The position numbers and the translations under genes are program-made. From an uncultured Hungatella sp. (GTDB lineage Bacteria > Bacillota > Clostridia > Lachnospirales > Lachnospiraceae), in NCBI GenBank assembly GCA_910585435.1, contig CAJUEJ010000038.1:1-17780 (forward strand): a stretch of DNA of 17,780 bases, written 5' to 3'. This document shows, one piece after another, positions 1 through 7,482 of this stretch. Within the stretch, counting starts at the first letter, position 1, and each line of letters begins with the position of its first letter. Under the pieces are notes generated by a model. It saw only the letters and a program-made list of their open reading frames with translations, did no database searches and was not told where the DNA came from.

Positions 1-58
1 GAGAGGAAGGTAAACCTTCGACCCTTGAACCTGATGCGGATAATGCCGCCGGAGGAAG
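1..58 (+). promoter_or_regulatory. TPP (thiamin pyrophosphate) riboswitch, 5'-truncated by the window edge
   Basis: The sequence shows the 3' two thirds of a TPP aptamer: GAGA at 1-4 (end of the CUGAGA element), a 5-bp stem GAAGG/CCTTC at 6-10 and 15-19, the core ACCCTTGAACCTGAT at 21-35, GGATAATGCC at 38-47, and the closing GGAGGAAG at 51-58. These are the conserved blocks of the THI-box. The 5' strand of P1 lies outside the window. It stands immediately before a terminator and thiM, the expected place for it to repress thiamin salvage genes when TPP is plentiful. Confidence 0.95.
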
Positions 59-85
59 TCGCAAGCCAGAATTATCAGCCTTTTT

Positions 86-120
86 CAGGTAGCAGTGTAC
101 GCATTGCTGCCTGTTTTTTT
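86..120 (+). terminator. Intrinsic terminator, expression platform of the TPP riboswitch
   Basis: Arms 86-97 and 102-113 pair over 12 bp with two G-U wobbles around a TACG tetraloop, and a run of seven T follows at 114-120. It sits between the aptamer and thiM. By analogy with other Firmicute TPP switches, TPP binding would let this hairpin form and stop transcription. The competing antiterminator pairing is not obvious from what is visible. Confidence 0.9.
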
Positions 121-157
121 GATCTTAAGGATAATTTTTGGAAAGGTGGAATCATGT

Positions 158-979
158 ATGTTTGAGAAAATTTTGGAAAATGTCCGTCAGAAGTCACCGC
201 TTATCCACTGCATCACCAATTATGTGACGGTGAATGACTGCGCAAACATGCTGCTGGCCTGCGGCGCTTCGCCGATTATGGCGGATGATCTGGAGGAGGC
301 GGCAGAGATTACCGGCATCTGCCAGGGGCTGAATATCAATATCGGCACGCTGAATCACAATACCATCCTGTCTATGTTGGCAGCTGGAAAGGAGGCCAAC
401 AGGCGGGGACACCCTGTGGTCCTGGATCCGGTAGGGGCAGGGGCGTCCAGGCTGCGGACAGAGACAGCCTTCCGGTTGATGAAGGAAATCCGGTTTAAGG
501 TTATCCGGGGCAATATTTCCGAGATAAAAACCCTGGCGTCTGGAAGCGGCACAACCAGAGGGGTGGATGCGGATGTGGCGGATGGTGTGACAGAAGATAC
601 CTTGAAAGAGACGGCAACATTTGTACGGAAATTTGCGGCTCAAAGCGGCGGGGTGGTGGCTGTCACCGGGGCTGTCGATATTGTGGCAGATAAAGAAAGG
701 GTTTTTTGTATTCGCAACGGACATCCTATGATGGGTGCTGTCACCGGTACGGGATGCCAGCTTTCTGCCCTGACAGCCGCCTTTGTCACGGCAAACCCGG
801 ATACGCCTCTGGAGGCAGCGGCGGCAGCTGTATGTGCCATGGGTCTGTGCGGACAGACAGGGCAGAAACGGATGGGGGAGAGGGACGGCAATGCTTCTTA
901 CAGGAATTATATAATTGACGCCATGTACCGTCTGACGCCAGAGGAGTTAAAGGAGGGAGCAGACTATGAGGTGTTCTGA
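158..979 (+). CDS. thiM: Hydroxyethylthiazole kinase ThiM
   Basis: ThiM phosphorylates 4-methyl-5-(2-hydroxyethyl)thiazole with ATP, the thiazole arm of thiamin salvage, in the cytoplasm. The 273-residue product has the family's marks: an N-terminal PLIHCITNYVT segment, GASPIMADD, VLDPVGAGAS, a VIRGNISE block, and the C-terminal anion-hole motif TGTGC with the conserved Cys at residue 200. The frame is open from 95, but that part lies inside the riboswitch terminator. ATG158 follows an AAGGTGG ribosome site at 7-8 bp, whereas ATG154 is out of frame and stops at once. Length is normal. It is the first gene behind the TPP riboswitch and overlaps thiE by 14 bp, so the two are probably translationally coupled. 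The family call is secure. Confidence 0.96.
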   Translation: MFEKILENVRQKSPLIHCITNYVTVNDCANMLLACGASPIMADDLEEAAEITGICQGLNINIGTLNHNTILSMLAAGKEANRRGHPVVLDPVGAGASRLRTETAFRLMKEIRFKVIRGNISEIKTLASGSGTTRGVDADVADGVTEDTLKETATFVRKFAAQSGGVVAVTGAVDIVADKERVFCIRNGHPMMGAVTGTGCQLSALTAAFVTANPDTPLEAAAAAVCAMGLCGQTGQKRMGERDGNASYRNYIIDAMYRLTPEELKEGADYEVF

Positions 980-1616
980 CAAAACCATGCTTTTATATGC
1001 TGTGACAGATCGGGCATGGACAGGGAAGGAAAGCCTGTATGAACAGGTGGAGAAGGCTATAAAGGGCGGTGTAACCTGTGTGCAGCTTCGGGAAAAGGCT
1101 CTGGATGAGGAAATGTTTCTGAAAGAGGCAAAGAGCATACGGGCATTATGTCACCGTTATGGGATTCCTTTTATTGTCAATGACAACGTAAAGGTCGCTG
1201 TTGCGTGCAGGGCGGACGGAATCCATGTGGGGCAGGAGGATATGGCGGCAGAAGATGTGCGCCGCCTGGCGGGGGAGAAGATGCTTTTGGGCGTGTCTGT
1301 CCATTCGGTGGAGGAAGCGAAAGAAGCGGTGGCCCGGGGAGCCGATTACCTGGGAGCGGGAGCTGTCTTTTCTACTGCCACAAAAACCGATGTGGATCAG
1401 ATGCCTCTGGAGGTTTTACAGGATATCTGCAGGGCAGTGGAGGTTCCGGTGGTAGCTATCGGCGGCATTCACCTGGAAAATATGATGGAGCTTGTCGGAA
1501 GGGGAGCCAAGGGAGTGGCGCTGGTCTCAGCCATCTTCTCAGCGCAGGATATTGAGGGGGAATGCAGGAGACTGAGGCGTATGGCAGAGGAGATGGTGTC
1601 TGTTGTTGTGTCCTGA
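966..1616 (+). CDS. thiE: Thiamin-phosphate synthase ThiE
   Basis: ThiE condenses HMP pyrophosphate with hydroxyethylthiazole phosphate to give thiamin phosphate. The 216-residue TIM-barrel protein shows LYAVTDR at the start, GGVTCVQLREK (pyrophosphate/pyrimidine side), PFIVNDNVKVA, DGIHVGQEDM, GAGAVFSTATKTD and VVAIGGIHLENM, all typical of the family and in the usual order. The start at 966 has a strong AAGGAGGG ribosome site at 949-957, within the end of thiM. It uses the products of ThiM and ThiD, which flank it, and should be under the same TPP riboswitch. Length is normal and nothing looks broken. Confidence 0.96.
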   Translation: MRCSDKTMLLYAVTDRAWTGKESLYEQVEKAIKGGVTCVQLREKALDEEMFLKEAKSIRALCHRYGIPFIVNDNVKVAVACRADGIHVGQEDMAAEDVRRLAGEKMLLGVSVHSVEEAKEAVARGADYLGAGAVFSTATKTDVDQMPLEVLQDICRAVEVPVVAIGGIHLENMMELVGRGAKGVALVSAIFSAQDIEGECRRLRRMAEEMVSVVVS

Positions 1617-1725
1617 GCGGGAGACGCAAAGGGCCGGACTCTGTGCTGTAAGGAGGCAAAATCAGCCGCAGAAGCAGGTGTAAGAAAGATTCCAAGAAAT
1701 TATAATCACAAAAAGGAGAAAAAGG

Positions 1726-2532
1726 ATGAAAACAGTGTTATCTATCGCCGGGACGGATCCTACAGGAGGGGCCGGGATTCAGGCGGATATAAAGACCATG
1801 ACTTTAAACGGTGTGTTTGCCATGAGTGCTGTGACTGCCTTGGTAGCTCAGAATACCATGGGAGTCAGGGGAATTGTACAGGTGGAGCCGGAGTTTTTAG
1901 GCCAGCAGCTTGACGCGGTATTTGAGGATATACCGCCGGATGCCGTGAAGATTGGGATGGTATTTTCCAGCCGTCTGATTGAGGTCATTGCCAGCCGTCT
2001 TCGGCACTATAAAGCCCGAAATGTGGTTCTTGACCCGGTGATGGTGGCGGCCAGCGGGGACCGTCTCATCAATGAAGAGGCCATACTGGCCTTAAAGGAG
2101 GAACTGATGCCTCTGGCGGCAGTGGCAACTCCCAATATTCCGGAGGCCCAGGTTCTGGCAGGCATGGTTATCCATGACAGCAAAGATATGGAAAAGGCCG
2201 CCGGTTATATCAGCAGCACGTACGGGTGCGGGGTTCTTCTCAAAGGCGGCCACAGTGTCAATGACGCCAATGATTTGCTGTATGATAGGGGCAGTGCCAG
2301 GTGGTTTATGGGCAGGAGGATTGACAATCCCAACACCCACGGGACCGGCTGCACCCTGTCCAGCGCCATTGCCGCCAATCTGGCTAAAGGATATGACCTG
2401 CATGCCTCCATCGGACTGGCCAAGGAGTACCTTACCGGCGCTTTGGAAGCTATGCTGGATCTGGGAAGGGGAAGCGGGCCTATGAACCATGGATTTTATC
2501 TGCAGGGAAAGTACGTACAGCACAGGGACTGA
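1726..2532 (+). CDS. thiD: Hydroxymethylpyrimidine/phosphomethylpyrimidine kinase ThiD
   Basis: ThiD phosphorylates HMP to HMP-P and then HMP-PP, the pyrimidine arm of thiamin synthesis and salvage. The 268-residue ribokinase-fold protein begins with VLSIAGTDPTGGAGIQADIK, has VLDPVMVAASGDRL in the middle, and ends with the ATP/anion-hole motif NTHGTGCTLSSAIAANLAKG. An AAAAAGGAG ribosome site precedes ATG1726. It follows thiE after a 109-bp gap containing no terminator I can see, so it most likely belongs to the riboswitch operon. A TATAAT at 1701 lies too close to the start codon to be a convincing separate promoter. Confusion with pyridoxal kinase (PdxK), a close relative, is possible but unlikely beside thiM and thiE. 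Confidence 0.94.
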   Translation: MKTVLSIAGTDPTGGAGIQADIKTMTLNGVFAMSAVTALVAQNTMGVRGIVQVEPEFLGQQLDAVFEDIPPDAVKIGMVFSSRLIEVIASRLRHYKARNVVLDPVMVAASGDRLINEEAILALKEELMPLAAVATPNIPEAQVLAGMVIHDSKDMEKAAGYISSTYGCGVLLKGGHSVNDANDLLYDRGSARWFMGRRIDNPNTHGTGCTLSSAIAANLAKGYDLHASIGLAKEYLTGALEAMLDLGRGSGPMNHGFYLQGKYVQHRD

Positions 2533-2547
2533 CCGGGGGTATGGCAT

Positions 2548-3741
2548 TTAGGCTGTGTGCGGACTGCCTCTGTGCTTATACTCCGTCACCGTACACCCAT
2601 AATATTTCTTAAAGCTCAGGCTGAAATACTGGCTGTTATTGTACCCGGTCAGCTCAGCGATCTGGTAGCTTTTTAAATCGGTTGTCATGAGAAGCTGGGC
2701 CGCTTTCTCCATGCGCACCTGAATCAGATAGTCATAGAGATTGATCCCGTATTTGTCTTTATACAGGCTGGTAAGGTAGCAGTGGTTGATGTTAAAATGG
2801 CTGGCAATGCTCTGGAGAGTCAGCTCCGGATTGCCGTATTCAGTCTGGATGTACCTGCGGATCTGGGACAGGAGATCTGTAGTCTGGTTGTTGCGCACCT
2901 TCTGTGCAGCCTGATAGGAGAGATAGAGGGCATTCAGCTCCTGAAAGTAAGAGCCGTAGTAAAAGGTTCCATAAAGATGCAGGTTTGTCTCAAGCCAGGT
3001 ATTGAGGCAGGCCTGCATCTGCTGTATCCTGGCGTAAAAACGGGAACGATCGGAAGTGTTGTCAGCCGTAAATATAAAAAAAATCTGGGTGGTATCAATC
3101 GGGATAAAGAAACTTCCGGGAAAATACTCGCTGAACTGTCTGCAGCCGTTTTGCAGAAGCTCCATAACCTTGGAAGGAGGAAGATCCTCTATTGTTTTCA
3201 AATCTGCAAACCCTACGGTTCCAAAGCCGTTGGAGAGATTGATATCAAAGGCCTGGAAGACACTGTCGTCGGCCTGGGTAAAATTGCTGTACATCAGCTG
3301 GGAGATAAAATGGCGGCGGATGGTGGGGTATCCTGTCTCCATGATGTGCGTGACCTTTTGCTCCTGCCGGATGATGTTGCAGGCTTTTTTTAAGGCGCTT
3401 ATCAGGCTCTCTGTCATGACAGGCTTGGTCAGGTAATCGATGGCGTTCAGCTTTAAAGCCTGCTGTGCATATTCAAAATCCTTATATCCGGAAATAAACA
3501 GAAATTTCACGGAGGGATTATAGTCTTTGGCAATAATCGCCATCTGAATCCCGTCCATAACAGGCATTTTCACATCAGAAAGAATCAGATCCGGCTGATG
3601 GGTCTTTACATATTCCAAAGCTTCCATCCCGTCTTTTGCACAGTAAAGAAGCTCCCAGCCGTAGGAGGCCCACGGGATGCGGTTTACCATGTTTTTTCTG
3701 GCAATGGCGTCATCGTCAACAAACAGTATTTTCATGCTCAT
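2548..3741 (-). CDS. AraC-type response regulator (YesN-like)
   Basis: This 397-residue two-component regulator has an N-terminal receiver domain (about 3-120) with the acidic cluster D9-D11, phospho-acceptor D56 in LILSDVKMP and the switch lysine in DYLTKPV. A non-conserved middle follows, then a C-terminal pair of helix-turn-helix motifs of the AraC/XylS type (about 293-392), seen in LTLQSIASHFNINHCYLTSL and IAELTGYNNSQYFSLSFKKY. The start at 3741 has a TAAGGAGGA site on the minus strand. Its start overlaps the kinase gene's end by 26 bp, so they form one operon. Family members of this layout usually activate the adjacent sugar ABC operon, here divergent from 5727. It converges on thiD with only 15 bp between them. 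Confidence 0.93.
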   Translation of the reverse strand: MSMKILFVDDDAIARKNMVNRIPWASYGWELLYCAKDGMEALEYVKTHQPDLILSDVKMPVMDGIQMAIIAKDYNPSVKFLFISGYKDFEYAQQALKLNAIDYLTKPVMTESLISALKKACNIIRQEQKVTHIMETGYPTIRRHFISQLMYSNFTQADDSVFQAFDINLSNGFGTVGFADLKTIEDLPPSKVMELLQNGCRQFSEYFPGSFFIPIDTTQIFFIFTADNTSDRSRFYARIQQMQACLNTWLETNLHLYGTFYYGSYFQELNALYLSYQAAQKVRNNQTTDLLSQIRRYIQTEYGNPELTLQSIASHFNINHCYLTSLYKDKYGINLYDYLIQVRMEKAAQLLMTTDLKSYQIAELTGYNNSQYFSLSFKKYYGCTVTEYKHRGSPHTA

Positions 3742-5518
3742 AAAAAGGTTCCTCCTTATGTTTTGTCATCCTGGGGATGGTGATGGTAACACAGGTTCCC
3801 TCCTCATACCGGCTTTCTATGGCCAGCCCGTAGTGAGAATGGTAGGTTAAGCGGATTCGGTGGGAAACATTTTTCAGTCCGTACAGCTTCCCTTTTTCCA
3901 GGGGATGAAAGGTTCCATACAGATCCGCCCTTAAGTCCGCCAGCTGATCCTCAGGAATCCCGATGCCGTTGTCAGCAACTGTGATGACAATATCCTCCTC
4001 CTTCTGCATCACGGAGATTTTGATTTCGCCGCAGCGATCGGAAAGAGGGTGGATTCCATGATAGATCGCATTTTCCAGAATGGGCTGCAGCACATTTTTA
4101 ATGATGATGCAGGATTTTAACTGGTGAGGCAGATGGATCTGGTACGTAAAGTCTTCAAACCGGATCTTCATAATAGAAAGGTAAACTTCTGCATGGGTGC
4201 ATTCTTCCTCCAGGGAAATGTAGCTGGCACCCTTGCTGACACCGATTCTGTAATAGGTAGCCAGGGCATGGGTCATAACCTTGGCGTCCTGGATTTCCTC
4301 CATTTCACACAGCTGGTAGATGGTATCCAGGGCATTGTAAAGAAAATGAGGGTTGATCTGGGCGTAGAGGACATTCAGCTCCGCAATCCTTCGCTCATCC
4401 ATCTCGTGATTCAGATTCTGGATGAGAGTACGGATCCGCTCCAGAAAATGCTCCAGTGTATCTGTGATGGTCTGTATCTCACGGCTTCCGGAAATATGAA
4501 AATCCGCAGGAGCCATAATGTCATAGGGCTTTGTGAGACAGCGGTTTAACCGGATCAGAGGTTTGGAGACAGCAAAATAAAAAAAGCAGTAGGTAACCCC
4601 GCAAAGGATGAAAAACAAAAGGATAATCACCAGGAGGGTCCGTGCCAGAGACTTCTGGTTTAAGGAAATCTCATCTACAGGTACCATAGCCAGAAGCCCC
4701 AGCGCCAGGCTGCTTTCAGGGATGATGATGGGAGTATAAAAGCAGCAGTCATCATCCGTATAGAACCGGGAGGGAAAACCGGATATCTGCCGGGAGAGGG
4801 ACTGAGTCCATATAAGGCTGTCTGTCAGAAGCAGTTCCTGTCCCTGGGTGATGGCAAAACGGCTGCCAGGGGTGATCATGGCATTCTGAATCTGTGAAAG
4901 GAGCAGATCGTCATTCACCTCAAATAAAATAAATCCACGGATATCCGAATTCTCATCTCCCAAAAGCATCATCAGGCCAAGAGAAGAATAGTTTTGGGAA
5001 TTAAATGCAAAGGGATGCATCTTTTCAGGCAGAACCCAGGTTAAGGTTTCGGAGTTTACATAAGAAGAAAGGTCTTCATAGCAAAAGGAGATGTTACGCA
5101 CTGGTTCTGCAATCTTGTTCAGGTAGACGAAAATGGAGCGGTCCTCCAGAAAAAGGGAGATGCTGCTAAAATAGTCAGGGTTGGAGATGAGCAGATTATC
5201 CATCAGCTGATAAAGCCTGTAATAATTGGAGGGCGTAATCGCAGGAGTCTTGTTTTGCTTCATATTCTGCTTCATCTGAAAAAAATACCAGTTGGAAGTG
5301 GCTTCCTGGGCTGCCCGGTATACATTGTCCAGATTCTGGGTCAGAGAACTGCTGATCTGTGTGCTGATGTTGCCGGCGCTTTCATAGGCCTGATTTTCCA
5401 GCTGCCGGCTTCCGATTTTGTAAAAAACGTAATAAGTCAGCAGAATCAGAAGGATAAATGGTATAAAGGATATACATATAATCCAATGAATGGAAAAGGA
5501 TTTCAGACGTTTTTTCAT
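3716..5518 (-). CDS. Membrane sensor histidine kinase (YesM-like)
   Basis: This 600-residue kinase senses an extracellular signal, probably sugar or a binding-protein complex, and phosphorylates the response regulator it overlaps. A first membrane segment (about 13-31) is followed by an extracytoplasmic sensor domain of roughly 260 residues, a second membrane segment (about 290-312), a HAMP linker, and the His_kinase domain with phospho-acceptor H391 in INPHFLYNALD. The C-terminal HATPase shows the N-box PILENAIYHG, the G1 box ADNGIGIP and GLKNVSHRI. This layout matches the LytS/YesM class rather than classic EnvZ-type kinases. The ribosome site before the start is weak. A near-consensus promoter lies about 50 bp upstream. 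Confidence 0.93.
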   Translation of the reverse strand: MKKRLKSFSIHWIICISFIPFILLILLTYYVFYKIGSRQLENQAYESAGNISTQISSSLTQNLDNVYRAAQEATSNWYFFQMKQNMKQNKTPAITPSNYYRLYQLMDNLLISNPDYFSSISLFLEDRSIFVYLNKIAEPVRNISFCYEDLSSYVNSETLTWVLPEKMHPFAFNSQNYSSLGLMMLLGDENSDIRGFILFEVNDDLLLSQIQNAMITPGSRFAITQGQELLLTDSLIWTQSLSRQISGFPSRFYTDDDCCFYTPIIIPESSLALGLLAMVPVDEISLNQKSLARTLLVIILLFFILCGVTYCFFYFAVSKPLIRLNRCLTKPYDIMAPADFHISGSREIQTITDTLEHFLERIRTLIQNLNHEMDERRIAELNVLYAQINPHFLYNALDTIYQLCEMEEIQDAKVMTHALATYYRIGVSKGASYISLEEECTHAEVYLSIMKIRFEDFTYQIHLPHQLKSCIIIKNVLQPILENAIYHGIHPLSDRCGEIKISVMQKEEDIVITVADNGIGIPEDQLADLRADLYGTFHPLEKGKLYGLKNVSHRIRLTYHSHYGLAIESRYEEGTCVTITIPRMTKHKEEPFYEHENTVC

Positions 5519-5562
5519 GTTTGGGCCATTCTTTCTAAAAATGTGGATATATTTATAAAAAT

Positions 5563-5591
5563 ATTATAGTTTCTTTCATTTACTGCGTCAA
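5563..5591 (-). promoter_or_regulatory. Promoter for the histidine kinase/response regulator operon
   Basis: On the minus strand TTGACG (plus 5586-5591) and TATAAT (plus 5563-5568) are separated by exactly 17 bp, five of six and six of six matches to the housekeeping consensus. The -10 lies 45 bp before the kinase start codon. This implies strong constitutive expression of the sensor pair. Confidence 0.75.
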
Positions 5592-5708
5592 CAAAGGAAA
5601 AATAGTCACAAATATAGTATAACAAATATGTGAAAATAGTATAAAAAAACAAAAAGATACTTTATTTATCTTCCCGGAAAAATATGGTTTAATCAATTCC
5701 ATCAAGAC
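5592..5708 (+). promoter_or_regulatory. Divergent control region of the ABC/sulfatase operon, candidate operators
   Basis: This A/T-rich stretch lacks a consensus plus-strand promoter. It contains AAAATAGT twice (5599-5606, 5633-5640) and AGTATAA twice with a 22-bp period (5616 and 5638), about two helical turns, the arrangement AraC-type regulators often bind. A weak -10 (TTTAAT, 5688-5693) with a poor -35 fits activator dependence. Binding by the adjacent regulator is inference. Confidence 0.4.
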
Positions 5709-5726
5709 AAAGGAGGGAAGGTAAAG

Positions 5727-6620
5727 TTGAAAACAGGAAGTACCTGGAAAAAATCTGCCATGACACCATATGTACTTCTGACGCCTGCGATCTTTTTGAT
5801 CCTGGTTTTCATGGTATATCCTATTGGAAATGTATTCTGTCTCAGCCTGCAGCATTATAATCCGACAAAACCGTGGATCAACGGATTCGCAGGAACAGAA
5901 AATTTTGTGAGCATTCTGACAGACCGGGATTTCTGGAATGCATTAAAGGTATCTGTCAAATGGGTGCTGGCGGAGGTGGCGCTGCAACTGGTGTTTGGCA
6001 TGGCTATCGCCCTGATCCTGAATCAGAGATTTAAGGGAAGAGGCGTATTCAGAGCCCTGACATTTATCCCCTGGGCTATGTCAGGGGTTCTCACCGCAGT
6101 GCTTTGGAGCCTGATCTACAATGAAAATGTAGGACTGCTCAATGATATCCTTTTAAAGACCGGGCTTGCGGATGTATCCAGCGCATGGCTTGCCAATGGA
6201 AAATTGGTGTTTGGATCTGTCGTAGTGGCTGAATTGTGGAGGGGCATTCCGTTTTTTGCCATCAGCCTCCTGGCGGCAATGCAGAGTATTTCCGGGGATT
6301 TGTATGAGGCGGCGGATGTGGATGGCTGTACCAGATGGAATGCATTTCGTTATATTACATTGCCGTCGTTGAAGGACACCATAATTCTGACTACCCTGCT
6401 GCGCACGGTGTGGGAGTTTAACAGCGTGGATCTGATATACAGCTTGACAGGGGGAGGGCCTGTGGGAAAGACAACCACGCTGAGTATACTGATTGCCAAC
6501 CATGCGACGAAAACCAGCAACTACGGATATGGTTCTGCAATATCCGTGATCAGCTTTCTGATTCTGTCGGTGTTTGCGCTGACTTATCTGAAAGCGTCAA
6601 AGTATGGAACGGAGGAGTGA
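5727..6620 (+). CDS. Sugar ABC transporter permease 1 (MalF/UgpA type)
   Basis: One of two membrane subunits of a CUT1-family carbohydrate importer. The 297-residue protein has about six membrane segments, the first at roughly 15-38, and the cytoplasmic EAA loop at E194-A196 within YEAADVDGCTRWNAF, which contacts the ATPase. It starts with TTG at 5727, chosen because AAGGAGGG lies at 5709-5717 at good distance; the next in-frame ATG (5760) has no such site. It is the first gene of an operon with permease 2, binding protein, sulfatase and glycoside hydrolase. No ATP-binding subunit is present in the window. Confidence 0.93.
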   Translation: MKTGSTWKKSAMTPYVLLTPAIFLILVFMVYPIGNVFCLSLQHYNPTKPWINGFAGTENFVSILTDRDFWNALKVSVKWVLAEVALQLVFGMAIALILNQRFKGRGVFRALTFIPWAMSGVLTAVLWSLIYNENVGLLNDILLKTGLADVSSAWLANGKLVFGSVVVAELWRGIPFFAISLLAAMQSISGDLYEAADVDGCTRWNAFRYITLPSLKDTIILTTLLRTVWEFNSVDLIYSLTGGGPVGKTTTLSILIANHATKTSNYGYGSAISVISFLILSVFALTYLKASKYGTEE

Positions 6621-6626
6621 CAGGTT

Positions 6627-7460
6627 ATGAAGACGAAGATGAGAGACAAGATATTTTTGCGGTGGCTTCCTCTGGCGCTAATCAACGTGTTTGTCCTGGT
6701 ACCTATTTTCTGGACTGTGGTTACGTCCTTAAAAGAGGAGGGGGATATTTTAAAAAAGCCGATTCGGTATATTCCGGATCCGGTTACCTTCAGCAATTAT
6801 GCCAGAGCCTGGGTAAACTGCAGGTTTGACAGGTATTTTTTTAACTCCATGAAGGTATCTGTCATCGCAGTGTTTTTTATCGTATTGATTGCTGTTATGG
6901 CAGGATACGCCCTGAGCCGGTTCCGGTTTAAGGGAAGCGGAGTATTTATGCTTCTGCTTCTTTGCATTCAGTTTATCCCCCATGCGGTGCTTTTGATTCC
7001 GCTGTTTAACATTTTTCACAGGCTGGGACTGATCGGAAAGCCGTTGTCAGTGATTCTGGTATGTATTACATTCCAGTTTCCCTTTAACTCCATTTTGATG
7101 CGGGGGTTTATAGGCGGTATCCCTTATACGCTGGAGGAGGCGGCACAGATTGACGGGTGCAGCCGGTTAATGGCAGTTATCAAAGTAGTGCTTCCCATGC
7201 TGATTCCCGGAATTGTCACCACATCCGCCTTTGCATTTATCGGGGTGTGGAATGAGTTTTTGTTCAGCATGATGTTTCTCAATGACTCAGCCAATTATAC
7301 CATTCCTATCGGCTTAAAGATGATGCAGGGAGAGTATAATATCAGCTATGGAGCCCTGGCAGCAGGGGCGATTATCGCCATGTCCATACCGGTGGCATTG
7401 TTTGCCTATCTGCAGAAATATCTGGTGACAGGCCTGAGCGCAGGGGCAGTGAAAGGATAA
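6627..7460 (+). CDS. Sugar ABC transporter permease 2 (MalG/UgpE type)
   Basis: Second membrane subunit of the CUT1 importer. The 277-residue protein has six predicted membrane segments, the N-terminal LALINVFVLVPIFWTVVTSL helix, and the EAA loop at 171-173 in LEEAAQIDGCSRLMAVIKVV, followed by the typical LPMLIPG. A GGAGGAG ribosome site overlaps the end of the previous gene, only 6 bp away. Together with the preceding permease it should form a heterodimeric channel fed by the lipoprotein encoded next. The C-terminal LVTGLSAGAVKG ending is characteristic of the family. Confidence 0.94.
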   Translation: MKTKMRDKIFLRWLPLALINVFVLVPIFWTVVTSLKEEGDILKKPIRYIPDPVTFSNYARAWVNCRFDRYFFNSMKVSVIAVFFIVLIAVMAGYALSRFRFKGSGVFMLLLLCIQFIPHAVLLIPLFNIFHRLGLIGKPLSVILVCITFQFPFNSILMRGFIGGIPYTLEEAAQIDGCSRLMAVIKVVLPMLIPGIVTTSAFAFIGVWNEFLFSMMFLNDSANYTIPIGLKMMQGEYNISYGALAAGAIIAMSIPVALFAYLQKYLVTGLSAGAVKG

Positions 7461-7482
7461 TATGAAAAGGAGACCTTATGAT

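Noticed and set aside
95..157. N-terminal extension of ThiM from the upstream ATG at 95
   Set aside because: It lies inside the riboswitch terminator hairpin and has no ribosome site; ThiM homology begins at the ATG at 158.
1701..1706. TATAAT before thiD as a separate promoter
   Set aside because: No -35 at 16-18 bp, and transcription would start within the ribosome binding site of thiD.
2782..3436. Long plus-strand open frames over the response regulator
   Set aside because: They are the antisense of a clear receiver/AraC gene; no ribosome site or recognisable domain.
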